Below are positions 48,022-56,104 of a stretch of 64,000 nt of DNA, one piece after another (within the stretch, counting starts at the first letter, position 1; every line of letters begins with the position of its first letter). The position numbers and the translations under genes were made by a program. Source of the DNA: Lactobacillus crispatus (GTDB taxonomy: Bacteria; Bacillota; Bacilli; Lactobacillales; Lactobacillaceae); contig NZ_CP072197.1 in assembly GCF_018987235.1 (NCBI RefSeq), positions 682,001-746,000 of the forward strand, given 5' to 3'. The notes under the pieces are model-generated. The model searched no databases. It was given only the letters and a program-made list of their open reading frames with translations, and was not told where the DNA came from.

Positions 48022-48986
48022 ACGCGTGGTGCTAGTTAAATCGTTCTAGACAATAAGCCAAATTATAAGCTAAAATTGCAATTTCCAACCGGCTTTGAAA
48101 GCCTATCAGACTACGTGCTCGATTGTTCTCGGCATTGTAATAGGTCAGAAGCGAAAAGTCGCTTTCAATTGTTCTGCGAATAGCCATCAATTGATGATCA
48201 TTGTGCTTTTTAGCTCCTGTCATATTTTTACGATATGGTGTCCAAAGTTCATAACCCATTTGTTTTAGCTGTTGATGCAGTTCTTTGCCTAAATAGCCTT
48301 CGTCGCCAAGAAGATAGTAATTAGATGGATGTGCATTTTCCATCAGTTCAACTGTCTCCTTGGCATCATGAACTGATGCTTTTGTTACGACATAATCAAG
48401 AATGTAACCGTCATCGCTAACAATGGCATGAACTTTGAAACCATAGAAGTAAATTTTCTTGGTGGCCTTATAACCAATGTTGGCATAACCGCGAAAAATT
48501 TTAGCACGATAGTTGCGAATTGGTTGGCAAACAGGTACCGGAAAGCTGTCAATGATCAAGAAATGTCCATTCAGGTCAACCTTTTTATTCATTTCTTGCC
48601 GTATCTGATAAATCAATTGCAATAGCTGACGTGAACGCCGATTAAAACGTGAGTGTGATAAACAATTGAAACATTCACAGAATCTTCTTTGTGATTCAAT
48701 TCCTGTCTTAGCTTGCCAGATAAGTAAAGCCAAAATCAGACTGTCCGTAGTTTTAATTTGATCAATATTTCGCCGATGAGTAAACTCAGCCGGTGCATAC
48801 AAACGATACCAGTGCCGACAAATTATCACTAAATCTTTAAAACTAACTTGTAAATGGTGGCTAAAACGCTTAAGCTTAAGGCAGTTCAATCAGATCAGAC
48901 TCTTTTCTATTATTACTATTTACAAGTCGAGTCTAACAAGATTGGACTTTTTTATTAACTAAAACGATTTAACTAGCACCACGCGT
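48022..48986 (-). mobile_element. IS982-family insertion sequence, complete, 965 bp, inside a response regulator
   Basis: The same 965-bp element as at 34464-35428, in reverse orientation, with matched 8-bp flanks. It reads antisense to the regulator gene. Confidence 0.94.
48032..48889 (-). CDS. IS982-family transposase, intact
   Basis: 285 residues from a TTG start, identical in sequence to the copy at 34561-35418, with a complete DDE triad. Transcription from its own promoter runs antisense to the N-terminal fragment of the response regulator and toward the relA-like gene. Confidence 0.93.
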   Translation of the reverse strand: MNCLKLKRFSHHLQVSFKDLVIICRHWYRLYAPAEFTHRRNIDQIKTTDSLILALLIWQAKTGIESQRRFCECFNCLSHSRFNRRSRQLLQLIYQIRQEMNKKVDLNGHFLIIDSFPVPVCQPIRNYRAKIFRGYANIGYKATKKIYFYGFKVHAIVSDDGYILDYVVTKASVHDAKETVELMENAHPSNYYLLGDEGYLGKELHQQLKQMGYELWTPYRKNMTGAKKHNDHQLMAIRRTIESDFSLLTYYNAENNRARSLIGFQSRLEIAILAYNLAYCLERFN

Positions 48987-49430
48987 ATTTTAATGTTGAC
49001 CGCTAAGGCCGAGGTTGATGACCGAGTAACTGGACTTGATAGTGGTGCTGATGATTATTTGACTAAGCCGTTTTCACTTAAGGAATTGCTAGCACGGCTG
49101 CGTTCAAAAGAACGTCGAGAAGATGATTTTACACCTAATAAATTGGAATTAGGGGATGTAACTTTAAATGTATCTAAGCAAGAGTTAGTTAGTCATAACT
49201 CAATTCGTTTGAGCGGAACTGAGACTCAGTTGATGAATTATTTTTTATTAAATCAAAATAAGGAATTATCAACGGAAGAATTGCTTAATCATGTTTGGAA
49301 AAATGATATTGATGCAAACGCTGATGTAGTTTGGATTTATATTTCATACTTGCGACAAAAACTGAAGTCAATTCAAAGTTCAGTTCGAATTGAAGGCGAT
49401 AAGGGTGGCTCGTATAAGTTAGTTAAGTAG
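48987..49430 (+). pseudogene. OmpR-type response regulator, C-terminal part
   Basis: The rest of the receiver (LTAKAEVDDRVTGLDSGADDYLTKPFS, with the conserved Thr and Lys) and the winged-helix DNA-binding domain (LELGDVTLNVSKQELV, ELLNHVWKNDIDANADVVWIYISYLRQKL). An ATG at 48993 could in principle give a 145-residue product: DNA-binding domain with half a receiver and no phospho-site. Such a product could bind DNA without control, but no ribosome site is seen. The histidine kinase follows after 8 bp. Confidence 0.9.
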
Positions 49431-49438
49431 GTGAGCAG

Positions 49439-50716
49439 ATGATTCAAAAATTTCGTTGGAAGTTTATTGGTACTTCTGTTGCTGCCTTATTGGTAGTCCT
49501 ATTGTTGACCTTAGGCGGCTTAGTTTGGGTGACTCATGTTCAAAGTCAAAATGAAGTCGATCGGGTGCTGACAGCTTTAGTTAAAAATGAAGGACGTTTA
49601 TCACCTAAAAATGCCAAGCCAGCTTTTGGTGACCAACGCGATCCAATTAATCGCAATTTTTTAGGTGGACAATATAATCCTGAAGCGGTTTATCAGTATC
49701 GCTATTTTGCAGTAATGATTGATGAAAGTCATCGCGTACATGTGATCAACGATAATAATGTTTACAAGGTTAATAATTCTAAGATTCAGAATATTACCAG
49801 AGCAGCTTTAGAAAATGGAGACAAAAGCGGTGTAGTCGCCCTAGGGCAAAATCAATATACCTTCAGAGTTGCTAAAAATTCTACTGGTGAAACGATGATT
49901 GTCTTTTTAAATGAGACCCTAATTTTTAATCGTTTTTGGTTATTATTCAGGGTAGCTTTAGTTTTAGGATTAGGAGCTTTGATTGTCTTCGCTTTAGTTT
50001 TGATTTTAGTTTCAGGTAAAGCAATCAAGCCTACTGTTGATGCTTATCATAAGCAGCAGGAGTTTATTACTAATGCTGGTCATGAATTAAAAACACCATT
50101 AGCAGTTATTTCAGCGAATACAGAAATGGAAGAGATGCTTGGCAATAATTCTGAATGGAATGAAAGCAATAAAGAACAAGTAGCAAAATTAACCAAATTA
50201 ATTAATCGTTTGATTTCGTTAGCTCGTACCGGCGAGATGGGTGAACTTACCTTAAGTAAAATTGATTTTTCAAAAATTGTTGAAGAAACGACTAAAGATT
50301 TTAAATCAGTCATGAAGAAGAATGACTTAGTTTATCAAGTATCGGTGCGTGAAGGGCTGAATGTTTTAGCTGAAAAACATACTTTAGCTGAGATAGTTAA
50401 CATCCTATTGGACAATGCCCAGAAATATTGTGATCCTCATGGCAAGATTCAGGTAAAATTGACTAAAGGTGGTACCTTAAGTAAATATGCAGTTTTGCGG
50501 GTAGAAAATACTTATCGTGAAGGTAAAGGCAAAGACTATAGTCATTTCTTTGATCGCTTTTATCGTGATGATAAGTCACATAATTCTAAGAAAGGTGGCT
50601 TTGGCATTGGTCTAGCCATGGCACAAGAATTAGTGGAAGCTTTTCATGGTAAAATTTCGGCCCACCATAAAGGTGAAGACATTGTTTTTACTGTTAGTTT
50701 AAAAATTGCTAAATGA
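49439..50716 (+). CDS. Sensor histidine kinase
   Basis: 425 residues: membrane segment near 13-33, an extracellular sensor of about 125 residues, a second membrane segment near 160-185, HisKA with His215 (GHELKTPLAVISANTEM) and an ATPase domain (ILLDNAQKYCD; GFGIGLAMAQELVEAFHGKI). There is no HAMP of clear type. It is intact, but its regulator partner is interrupted, so the pathway is probably silent and transcription may depend on read-through past the IS982. Confidence 0.9.
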   Translation: MIQKFRWKFIGTSVAALLVVLLLTLGGLVWVTHVQSQNEVDRVLTALVKNEGRLSPKNAKPAFGDQRDPINRNFLGGQYNPEAVYQYRYFAVMIDESHRVHVINDNNVYKVNNSKIQNITRAALENGDKSGVVALGQNQYTFRVAKNSTGETMIVFLNETLIFNRFWLLFRVALVLGLGALIVFALVLILVSGKAIKPTVDAYHKQQEFITNAGHELKTPLAVISANTEMEEMLGNNSEWNESNKEQVAKLTKLINRLISLARTGEMGELTLSKIDFSKIVEETTKDFKSVMKKNDLVYQVSVREGLNVLAEKHTLAEIVNILLDNAQKYCDPHGKIQVKLTKGGTLSKYAVLRVENTYREGKGKDYSHFFDRFYRDDKSHNSKKGGFGIGLAMAQELVEAFHGKISAHHKGEDIVFTVSLKIAK

Positions 50717-50763
50717 TTATTCTGTGATAGTTGTATAATTAGAACAGAATTGGGGGGATCATT

Positions 50764-51936
50764 TTGGCGAAGAGAAAATCAATTTATACCAAAGATGTTG
50801 TCCTGGTTATGGCAGCATCTTTCTTTTTTATGTTTAGTACAATGTTTGTTAATCCTTTGATTAATGGATATGCTAAAGAATTAGGCGCTAGCAGTGCTTT
50901 TGCTGGAATCATTGTCGGGATTATGAGTTTAGCAGCAATGTTTTTGCGACCGGTAGCTGGCAATTTAACCGATAAATTTTCTAAATACCGCTTATCGTTT
51001 ATTGGCGGCACTTTAATTTTTGTAGGGGTAATGGGTTACGTTTTGACTCCGTCAAGTGGTTGGCTTTTGCTCTTTAGGTTAATTAACGGCACCGGTTATG
51101 TCCTGTGCACAGTTTGTATGACTACCTGGCTTGCTTTTTTAGTGCCGCGCCAACATGTTGGTGAAGCAATGGGCTTTTATGGTTTAATGAATGCTTTGGC
51201 AATGGCGTTAGCTCCAGCAGTTTCGATTAATATTTATCAAAAAATAGGTTATCGAACAAGTTTGGTGGCATCAGCTGTTTCAGCTTTACTAATGATTGTA
51301 GCAATTCAGTTTGTGGGTGATCATGCTTTGCCTAAAAAGCGCGTCCGAACGCAGAAAAAGAGTTTCAAAATTATTCAATTTAATGTCCTACCGGTGGCAA
51401 TTTTGACAACTTTATTTGCTATCCCGTATTTTGTAACACAGGCAGATATTGTAACTTATGTAGAACAAAAACATCTGACTGTCGCAGTTGGATCATATTT
51501 CTTGATCTATGCGGTTGTTTTGTTGATTATTAGAGTAGGACTAAAAAGGTATTTTGATACAGTACGTTTTGGCGTCTGGTTTTGGCTAAGTCTAGTTTCA
51601 ACGGCTACTTATATTATCTTGCTCGCAATAATGAATAATGATTGGCAAATGGCTTTAGCGGCAGCTTTAATGGCGTCAGGCTATGGGATCATTTATTCAG
51701 TTTTGCAATCAACTGCGCTGTTGTTAGCACCGATTGAAGAACAAGGCTTAGCTAGTGCTACTTTTTATTTAGGATTAGATATTGCTATGGCCTTTGGCCC
51801 GATGATCAGTGGTGTAATTGATTCTGCTTTACCGATAGAATGGTTCTATCCAGTAGAATTAGTCTTAGTTCCATTGATTTTAGTAGTTTATTTCATTTGG
51901 CGTAAGCGTTTGAATGCCGCAATTGACCATCATTAG
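50764..51936 (+). CDS. Major facilitator superfamily transporter
   Basis: 390 residues with twelve predicted membrane segments, starting at a TTG after gggggatc. The loop 2-3 motif reads GNLTDKFSKYRLSFIGG, a variant of the MFS GxxxDRxGRR signature. Similar proteins are annotated as drug exporters, but the substrate cannot be read from sequence. It follows the histidine kinase by 47 bp; a TATAAT-like box (about 50732-50738) gives it a possible own promoter. Confidence 0.8.
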   Translation: MAKRKSIYTKDVVLVMAASFFFMFSTMFVNPLINGYAKELGASSAFAGIIVGIMSLAAMFLRPVAGNLTDKFSKYRLSFIGGTLIFVGVMGYVLTPSSGWLLLFRLINGTGYVLCTVCMTTWLAFLVPRQHVGEAMGFYGLMNALAMALAPAVSINIYQKIGYRTSLVASAVSALLMIVAIQFVGDHALPKKRVRTQKKSFKIIQFNVLPVAILTTLFAIPYFVTQADIVTYVEQKHLTVAVGSYFLIYAVVLLIIRVGLKRYFDTVRFGVWFWLSLVSTATYIILLAIMNNDWQMALAAALMASGYGIIYSVLQSTALLLAPIEEQGLASATFYLGLDIAMAFGPMISGVIDSALPIEWFYPVELVLVPLILVVYFIWRKRLNAAIDHH

Positions 51937-51945
51937 GGTGAAAAT

Positions 51946-52350
51946 ATGAGCGAATATGTAGTTAAATCTAAGTTAGAAGATAAAGAATGGCAAATTGCCA
52001 ACCAAGTACGTGATCATGTTTTTGTTTGTGATGATGTTAAACATGATGCAGGTCCCAACCCAGTTGAGTATCTATGTGGTAGTGTTAATTCATGTATTGT
52101 GATGTCGGCAGGGATGATTACCAAGGCACATCAACTTGATGTTAGGAATTTTAGGGTAGAAAACCAGGCAAAAACGGAGAATCTCGGTCATGGTAAATCA
52201 GTAGTAACTGAGATGAAGATCAAGGTCTTCTTTGATTCGGCAATGACTAGAGCCGAGAAGGAAGAATTTTTAGCTCACACTTTGCATGTTTCAACTGTTT
52301 ATCAAACTATTAAAGCAGCTGTCAAAATTTATGTGGAATTAGGAGAATAA
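51946..52350 (+). CDS. OsmC-like protein
   Basis: 134 residues of the OsmC/Ohr fold. The first redox-type cysteine region is YLCGSVNSCIVM. The second cysteine, in family members found in a C-P-V/I turn near residue 115, is replaced here (HVSTVYQTIKA), so classic two-cysteine peroxide reduction is unlikely. It may bind a lipid or thiol compound instead. It lies 9 bp after the MFS gene and 3 bp before the DUF805 gene. Confidence 0.78.
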   Translation: MSEYVVKSKLEDKEWQIANQVRDHVFVCDDVKHDAGPNPVEYLCGSVNSCIVMSAGMITKAHQLDVRNFRVENQAKTENLGHGKSVVTEMKIKVFFDSAMTRAEKEEFLAHTLHVSTVYQTIKAAVKIYVELGE

Positions 52351-52353
52351 GCG

Positions 52354-52866
52354 ATGAGCGAGCCATATTACAAACAAGAATACCAGGGTGAAAGAAAGTT
52401 AGATGGTGAGGCCCCAGTTTTTAGTTTTGGTCAAATTATGAAAGAAACTTTTCTGCGACCATTTACCTGGAATGCAAGAACTACCAGAAGAAGTTTCTGG
52501 ATTGGCATCATTGTAAGCGAGATTTTAATCTGGATCGGGGGCATTATTACTTTTTGTGCTACACTTATGCCAGTTTCACATTATGAAAATGATTCTGTTG
52601 ATATGATTAATGGTTTTGCTTTCAATAGTAACCATATTTCAGCGATAGTAATTATTGGCATGATCATTTGGGGCTTGATCTATCTTTATTTGAAATTATG
52701 TCAATTAGGCCTAGCTGTAAGAAGATTGCATGATATCAATTATACAGGTTGGTGGATTTTGTTAATGTTGATACCGTTAGGTTGGATTTTTGTTCTGTAT
52801 TTTGCAATTCAGCCAAGTAAACAAGAGCCGGTGAAATGGGGAACGTATCTTTACCTTGACGAATAA
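52354..52866 (+). CDS. DUF805 membrane protein
   Basis: 170 residues. The family pattern is clear: FTWNARTTRRSFWIGIIV at the first helix, LAVRRLHDINYTGWWILLMLIPLGWIFVLYFAIQPS at the end. Three or four membrane segments. Function is unknown in the family. Last gene of the relA-like/two-component/MFS/OsmC run. Confidence 0.8.
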   Translation: MSEPYYKQEYQGERKLDGEAPVFSFGQIMKETFLRPFTWNARTTRRSFWIGIIVSEILIWIGGIITFCATLMPVSHYENDSVDMINGFAFNSNHISAIVIIGMIIWGLIYLYLKLCQLGLAVRRLHDINYTGWWILLMLIPLGWIFVLYFAIQPSKQEPVKWGTYLYLDE

Positions 52867-52873
52867 TAAAAAA

Positions 52874-52882
52874 TGTTATAAT
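52874..52882 (+). promoter_or_regulatory. Extended -10 promoter of the SLAP protein gene
   Basis: TGTTATAAT, an extended -10. The nearest -35 (TTGACG, 52856-52861) has only a 15-bp spacer, which the extended -10 can offset. Confidence 0.6.
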
Positions 52883-52917
52883 TGAACTATAAGAGATTAC
52901 GTTAGGAGATTATATCG

Positions 52918-53670
52918 ATGAAAACTAAGAATTTATTTACTTCATTAGCTGCCGCAGTGATGCTTTCAGCTGGTTTAGCTGGTGCAGGTGTGTCTGCTGC
53001 AGAACCAGTTCATGCAGCAACTACACAAACTTCAAGCAAAAAAGGTACCATTAGTATTAAGCGTAGATCAGTATCAGCTACAGTTAATAATGCTAATCCT
53101 AAGCTTTACGCTGTAAACCAAGATGGTAAAATCGTAAAGTCAATGGATTCAAATTATACTAAAGGTCAAACCATCCAGCTTTACTTCTCTAACGAGGCTA
53201 AGAACGATCAAGGTTCTGTTACTTTCTATTATGTTGACAGTCAAACTGTAGATGGACAACAATGTGCAATTTATGTTGTTTCGACTGATGTTACCCCTTC
53301 AGCAACAGTTCCAAGTCAAGCAGACTGGTACAAGCAAGCACAAAGTGACCAAAAAGCCATTCAAGATGCTTACAATAATAGAGCATTAAAGTACATCGTT
53401 GTTTCACCTAAGTCAAAAAAGGGTGCAAAGATCTACTACGCATATAAGAAGAGTGCTAAGGCTAAAAAGGTTTACTTTAAGGCAACCAAGAAGAAGATCA
53501 AGTACGGTAAGAAGTACAAGTCATCGATGATCGTTAAAAACGGTAAGAGCAGATATGCTTATATTGGTAAGAAGAGATACTTAAAGACCTCTACTATTAA
53601 AGTAGTAAGTGCTAAGTACGCACCAGTTCAATTATCAGATGATTTGAAGAACTTAATTGTTCAAAACTAG
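52918..53670 (+). CDS. Secreted SLAP-domain surface protein
   Basis: 250 residues with a clear signal peptide (MKTKNLFTSLAAAVMLSAGL..., probable cleavage after HAA). The middle is a mixed domain (GTISIKRRSVSATVNNANPKLYAVNQDGK) and the end is a lysine-rich SLAP-type module (YYAYKKSAKAKKVYFKATKKKIKYGKKYKSSMIVKNGKSRYAYIGKKRYL would be its run, given here in part: KYGKKYKSSMIVKNGKSRY). The basic end should stick to anionic wall polymers. It has its own promoter, ribosome site and terminator. Ligand unknown. Confidence 0.8.
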   Translation: MKTKNLFTSLAAAVMLSAGLAGAGVSAAEPVHAATTQTSSKKGTISIKRRSVSATVNNANPKLYAVNQDGKIVKSMDSNYTKGQTIQLYFSNEAKNDQGSVTFYYVDSQTVDGQQCAIYVVSTDVTPSATVPSQADWYKQAQSDQKAIQDAYNNRALKYIVVSPKSKKGAKIYYAYKKSAKAKKVYFKATKKKIKYGKKYKSSMIVKNGKSRYAYIGKKRYLKTSTIKVVSAKYAPVQLSDDLKNLIVQN

Positions 53671-53690
53671 AAAAAGTTAATAAAAATTGT

Positions 53691-53727
53691 AGCGTAAAGG
53701 ATGAATTATTGTCCTTTACGCTTTTTT
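53691..53727 (+). terminator. Terminator of the SLAP protein gene
   Basis: Perfect stem agcgtaaagga / tcctttacgct and T6 tail. Confidence 0.9.
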
Positions 53728-53815
53728 GATCTAAAAATTAATAATAATATTGATAAAAAATCTCACTGACCTACAATAGACTTTGCGTTATTTTTAGGGA
53801 GTTGTAAAAATAAGA

Positions 53816-55316
53816 ATGAAGAGAGTAAAAGTCTATTTAGGATTAGCTTGTTTGATGACGTTATTATGTTTGAAGCCGCAAGTGGTTGGGGCGCGAGAAC
53901 TAAATCCATTTCAGACTAAGATGATTAATCCGCATACGTCTTATAGAATTTATCAAAACTTAACTCGTAAAGGTCCGTCAAGAAGTCTATGCCTTGCTAA
54001 TACGTTTAAACATGGCAATGTTCAAGCCAGTGCAGTTAGAAAAGTTCGCGGTAATAAGTATTGCTATGTTTGGTTAGACGGACATAGAGGCGGTTGGGTC
54101 AATCAGCGAGCTTTTTTAAGAAGAAAGATTGCAGTTGTACATCAGATTAGTTTAGTGAAGAATTCGCATTATAGTTTTCCAACTAGGGATGCGATTAATT
54201 ATGCAACAGATGCAGCAGGAACGGTAATTGAGCCAAGTAAAGTTAAAGTATCTCGAGCAGAAGTTTCATCAAGTAAAAAGGAAAGCTATCGGGTAAGTTA
54301 TTCTTATGGTAAAGCTCATGCTCAGACAATTGTTCAAGTGAGAGCTAATGCTAGAGAGGGCATTGTTAAAGCAACCAAAAAACCACAAGCTGGAGACAGT
54401 GCTCGTAGCTGGTTCAAGCACTATAAGACGTCTGGTAATTGGGGTAGAAGCTTTGCTCCGGAAACTAGACCGCATGTCTTGAAAAGTGGACATTTTAGAC
54501 TGAAAACCTATTTCTATCAACCTGCGACTTTATGTCAAAGTGATTCGGTAACTGGAACGGTGGGACCAGTACCAGAAGGATTGACCGTGTCAAATGGTTC
54601 AATGTATGCAACAATGTATCATTCACCACATGATACACGTGCTCACATTGTTTCTTATCAGTTTAATCATGTACCTAATCGCTATGTTATGCAAAAGTTG
54701 TCATGGCTACCTTGGTCACAATTTCTGCGGCTTGCATCCCATGTTAAGATAAGCCCATATATTAAATTGGGACATGGACAAGCAATCGGTTCAACTCGAA
54801 AGTATATTTATGTGATTGCTAATAACCATTTATTGCGCAAGAGCTCTCAATCAGAAGAAATTATGCAGATTAGTAAAAACAATTTGCAAATTAAACAGAT
54901 TTGGACTTTTAAAGTTTGGAATCATTCAGCTAGAACAGGTCGTTATTTCCATAATGCTACTTTTGTAAATGATCACCAATTTATTGCCCTTTACCATGAT
55001 GCCACAGACCACCGTTTTGAATATTGGGAAGTTACTCGTCAGGGTAATAGTTGGTATCCTAAAGAGATTGGCGCTACTAGAGGAGATTTTATGCGCAATG
55101 ATTCTCCCGTTCAAGGAATTACCTATGACAAGCATAAAAAAACAGATTTATTGGGCCTTTAATGATTATTTGTTTAAATTGAAACGCTCAGGTAAAGTGC
55201 TGGCTAGAGGTCACTTTCATACAGGGCGTGAATTTGAGGGGATTAGCATAAATGGTCGTCATTTATACGCAGAGCTGGCGCAAAGGCCAGAATTGTTGAG
55301 GCAGAGGATAAGATAA
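53816..55316 (+). pseudogene. Secreted protein of unknown function, one-base frameshift
   Basis: The protein starts with a signal peptide (MKRVKVYLGLACLMTLLCLKP...GA/RE), then a GW/SH3-like module (YRIYQNLTRKG, YVWLDGHRGGWVNQRAF). The C-terminal 250 residues contain repeated beta-rich units (MYATMYHSPHD, KYIYVIANNHLL, ATFVNDHQFIALYHDA), perhaps a propeller; a distant resemblance to helveticin-J-like proteins is possible but I cannot confirm it. A run of seven A (55136-55142) breaks the frame; with six A it reads KKQIYWAFNDYLFKLKR and continues to 55316. Joined length is about 500 residues. It could be slippage or a sequencing error. Confidence 0.7.
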
Positions 55317-55329
55317 TAGGTGTAAAAAT

Positions 55330-55982
55330 ATGTTATACCCAGATAAATTCTATTTAACACAAGATTTAAATAGAAAATTTGGCAGAACTAACCTTGCTCG
55401 ACTAATATTTAGTGATTTGCATTTTGAGAAAACAAATATTTCTTTAATTCAAACACAATTAGTTGCTGATGGGTTAAATATAGAGAGGGCTTCCGAGAAA
55501 GATAAGGAAAGAATTATTCGATTAAAACGAGCATGGCAATATATTATTAATGAAAATAAGGTGTTATCTTTAGATATTGAACTAAAGATACATTTATTAC
55601 TGACAGGCTATGGCTTCCGAGATAATTTAAACTACAAACAAGAAGAAAAATTTTTCGATGAGTTAATGAACAACGATACCTCGACTACAGATAAGGCAAT
55701 GACATTGATGTATCATAATATGCGTAATCAATTATTCTGGGGCGGAAATAAGCGTACTGCCACACTGCTGCAAATAAATTAATGATTGACCATGGGGCAG
55801 GACTAATTAATGTGCCACTTGATAAGTGGGATCATTGGAATAAGTTAATTAGTGAATATTATTTGACTGGCAAAATGAATACGCTAAAAGAATGGACCTA
55901 CGAAAACGGTATACAAGGTGTGGTATTAAACAATAATTCAAATTTACCAAAACCAGATATTAATCCAGCCGATTATGATTAA
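55330..55982 (+). pseudogene. Fic-domain-like protein, frameshifted, with degenerate active motif
   Basis: The first frame (55330-55782) gives 150 residues ending GGNKRTATLLQIN; the second (55782-55982) continues MIDHGAGLINVPLDKW to the end. The junction reads caaataaattaatg; one more aaat/aata unit would give QINKLMIDHG in frame, so a four-base slip explains the break. The Fic motif HPFx(D/E)GNGRxxR appears as NQLFWGGNKRTAT: the catalytic His, the acidic residue and the second Arg are missing. It may have been a non-AMPylating Fic relative. 13 bp after the frameshifted secreted protein, so the two may share a transcript. Confidence 0.65.
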
Positions 55983-55988
55983 GAAGTA

Positions 55989-56018
55989 AAGCAGATCTTA
56001 CTAAGGCCTGCTTTTTTG
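55989..56018 (+). terminator. Terminator after the Fic-like gene
   Basis: aagcag / ctgctt stem with an imperfect inner part and T6 tail. Confidence 0.6.
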
Positions 56019-56104
56019 TGTGCAAAAGCTCTTTTTGAAAATATCATGATAAAAGTTCATAATAGAAATTGTTTGTTTATGTTAAAGGAGTTGTTTTATT
56101 TTTT

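Noticed and set aside
34464..48986. The two IS982 copies as a composite transposon carrying the raffinose operon
   Set aside because: Each copy has its own matched 8-bp duplication, different from the other, so they inserted independently. The enclosed genes also belong to a gene order typical of acidophilus-group chromosomes.
48993..49430. A separate small DNA-binding protein starting at 48993
   Set aside because: The sequence is the C-terminal part of the response regulator, continuous in frame across the IS982 target site; no ribosome site precedes the ATG.
53400..53620. Lysine-rich tail of the secreted protein as a DNA-binding domain
   Set aside because: A signal peptide places the protein outside the cell and the pattern fits a SLAP wall-binding module.
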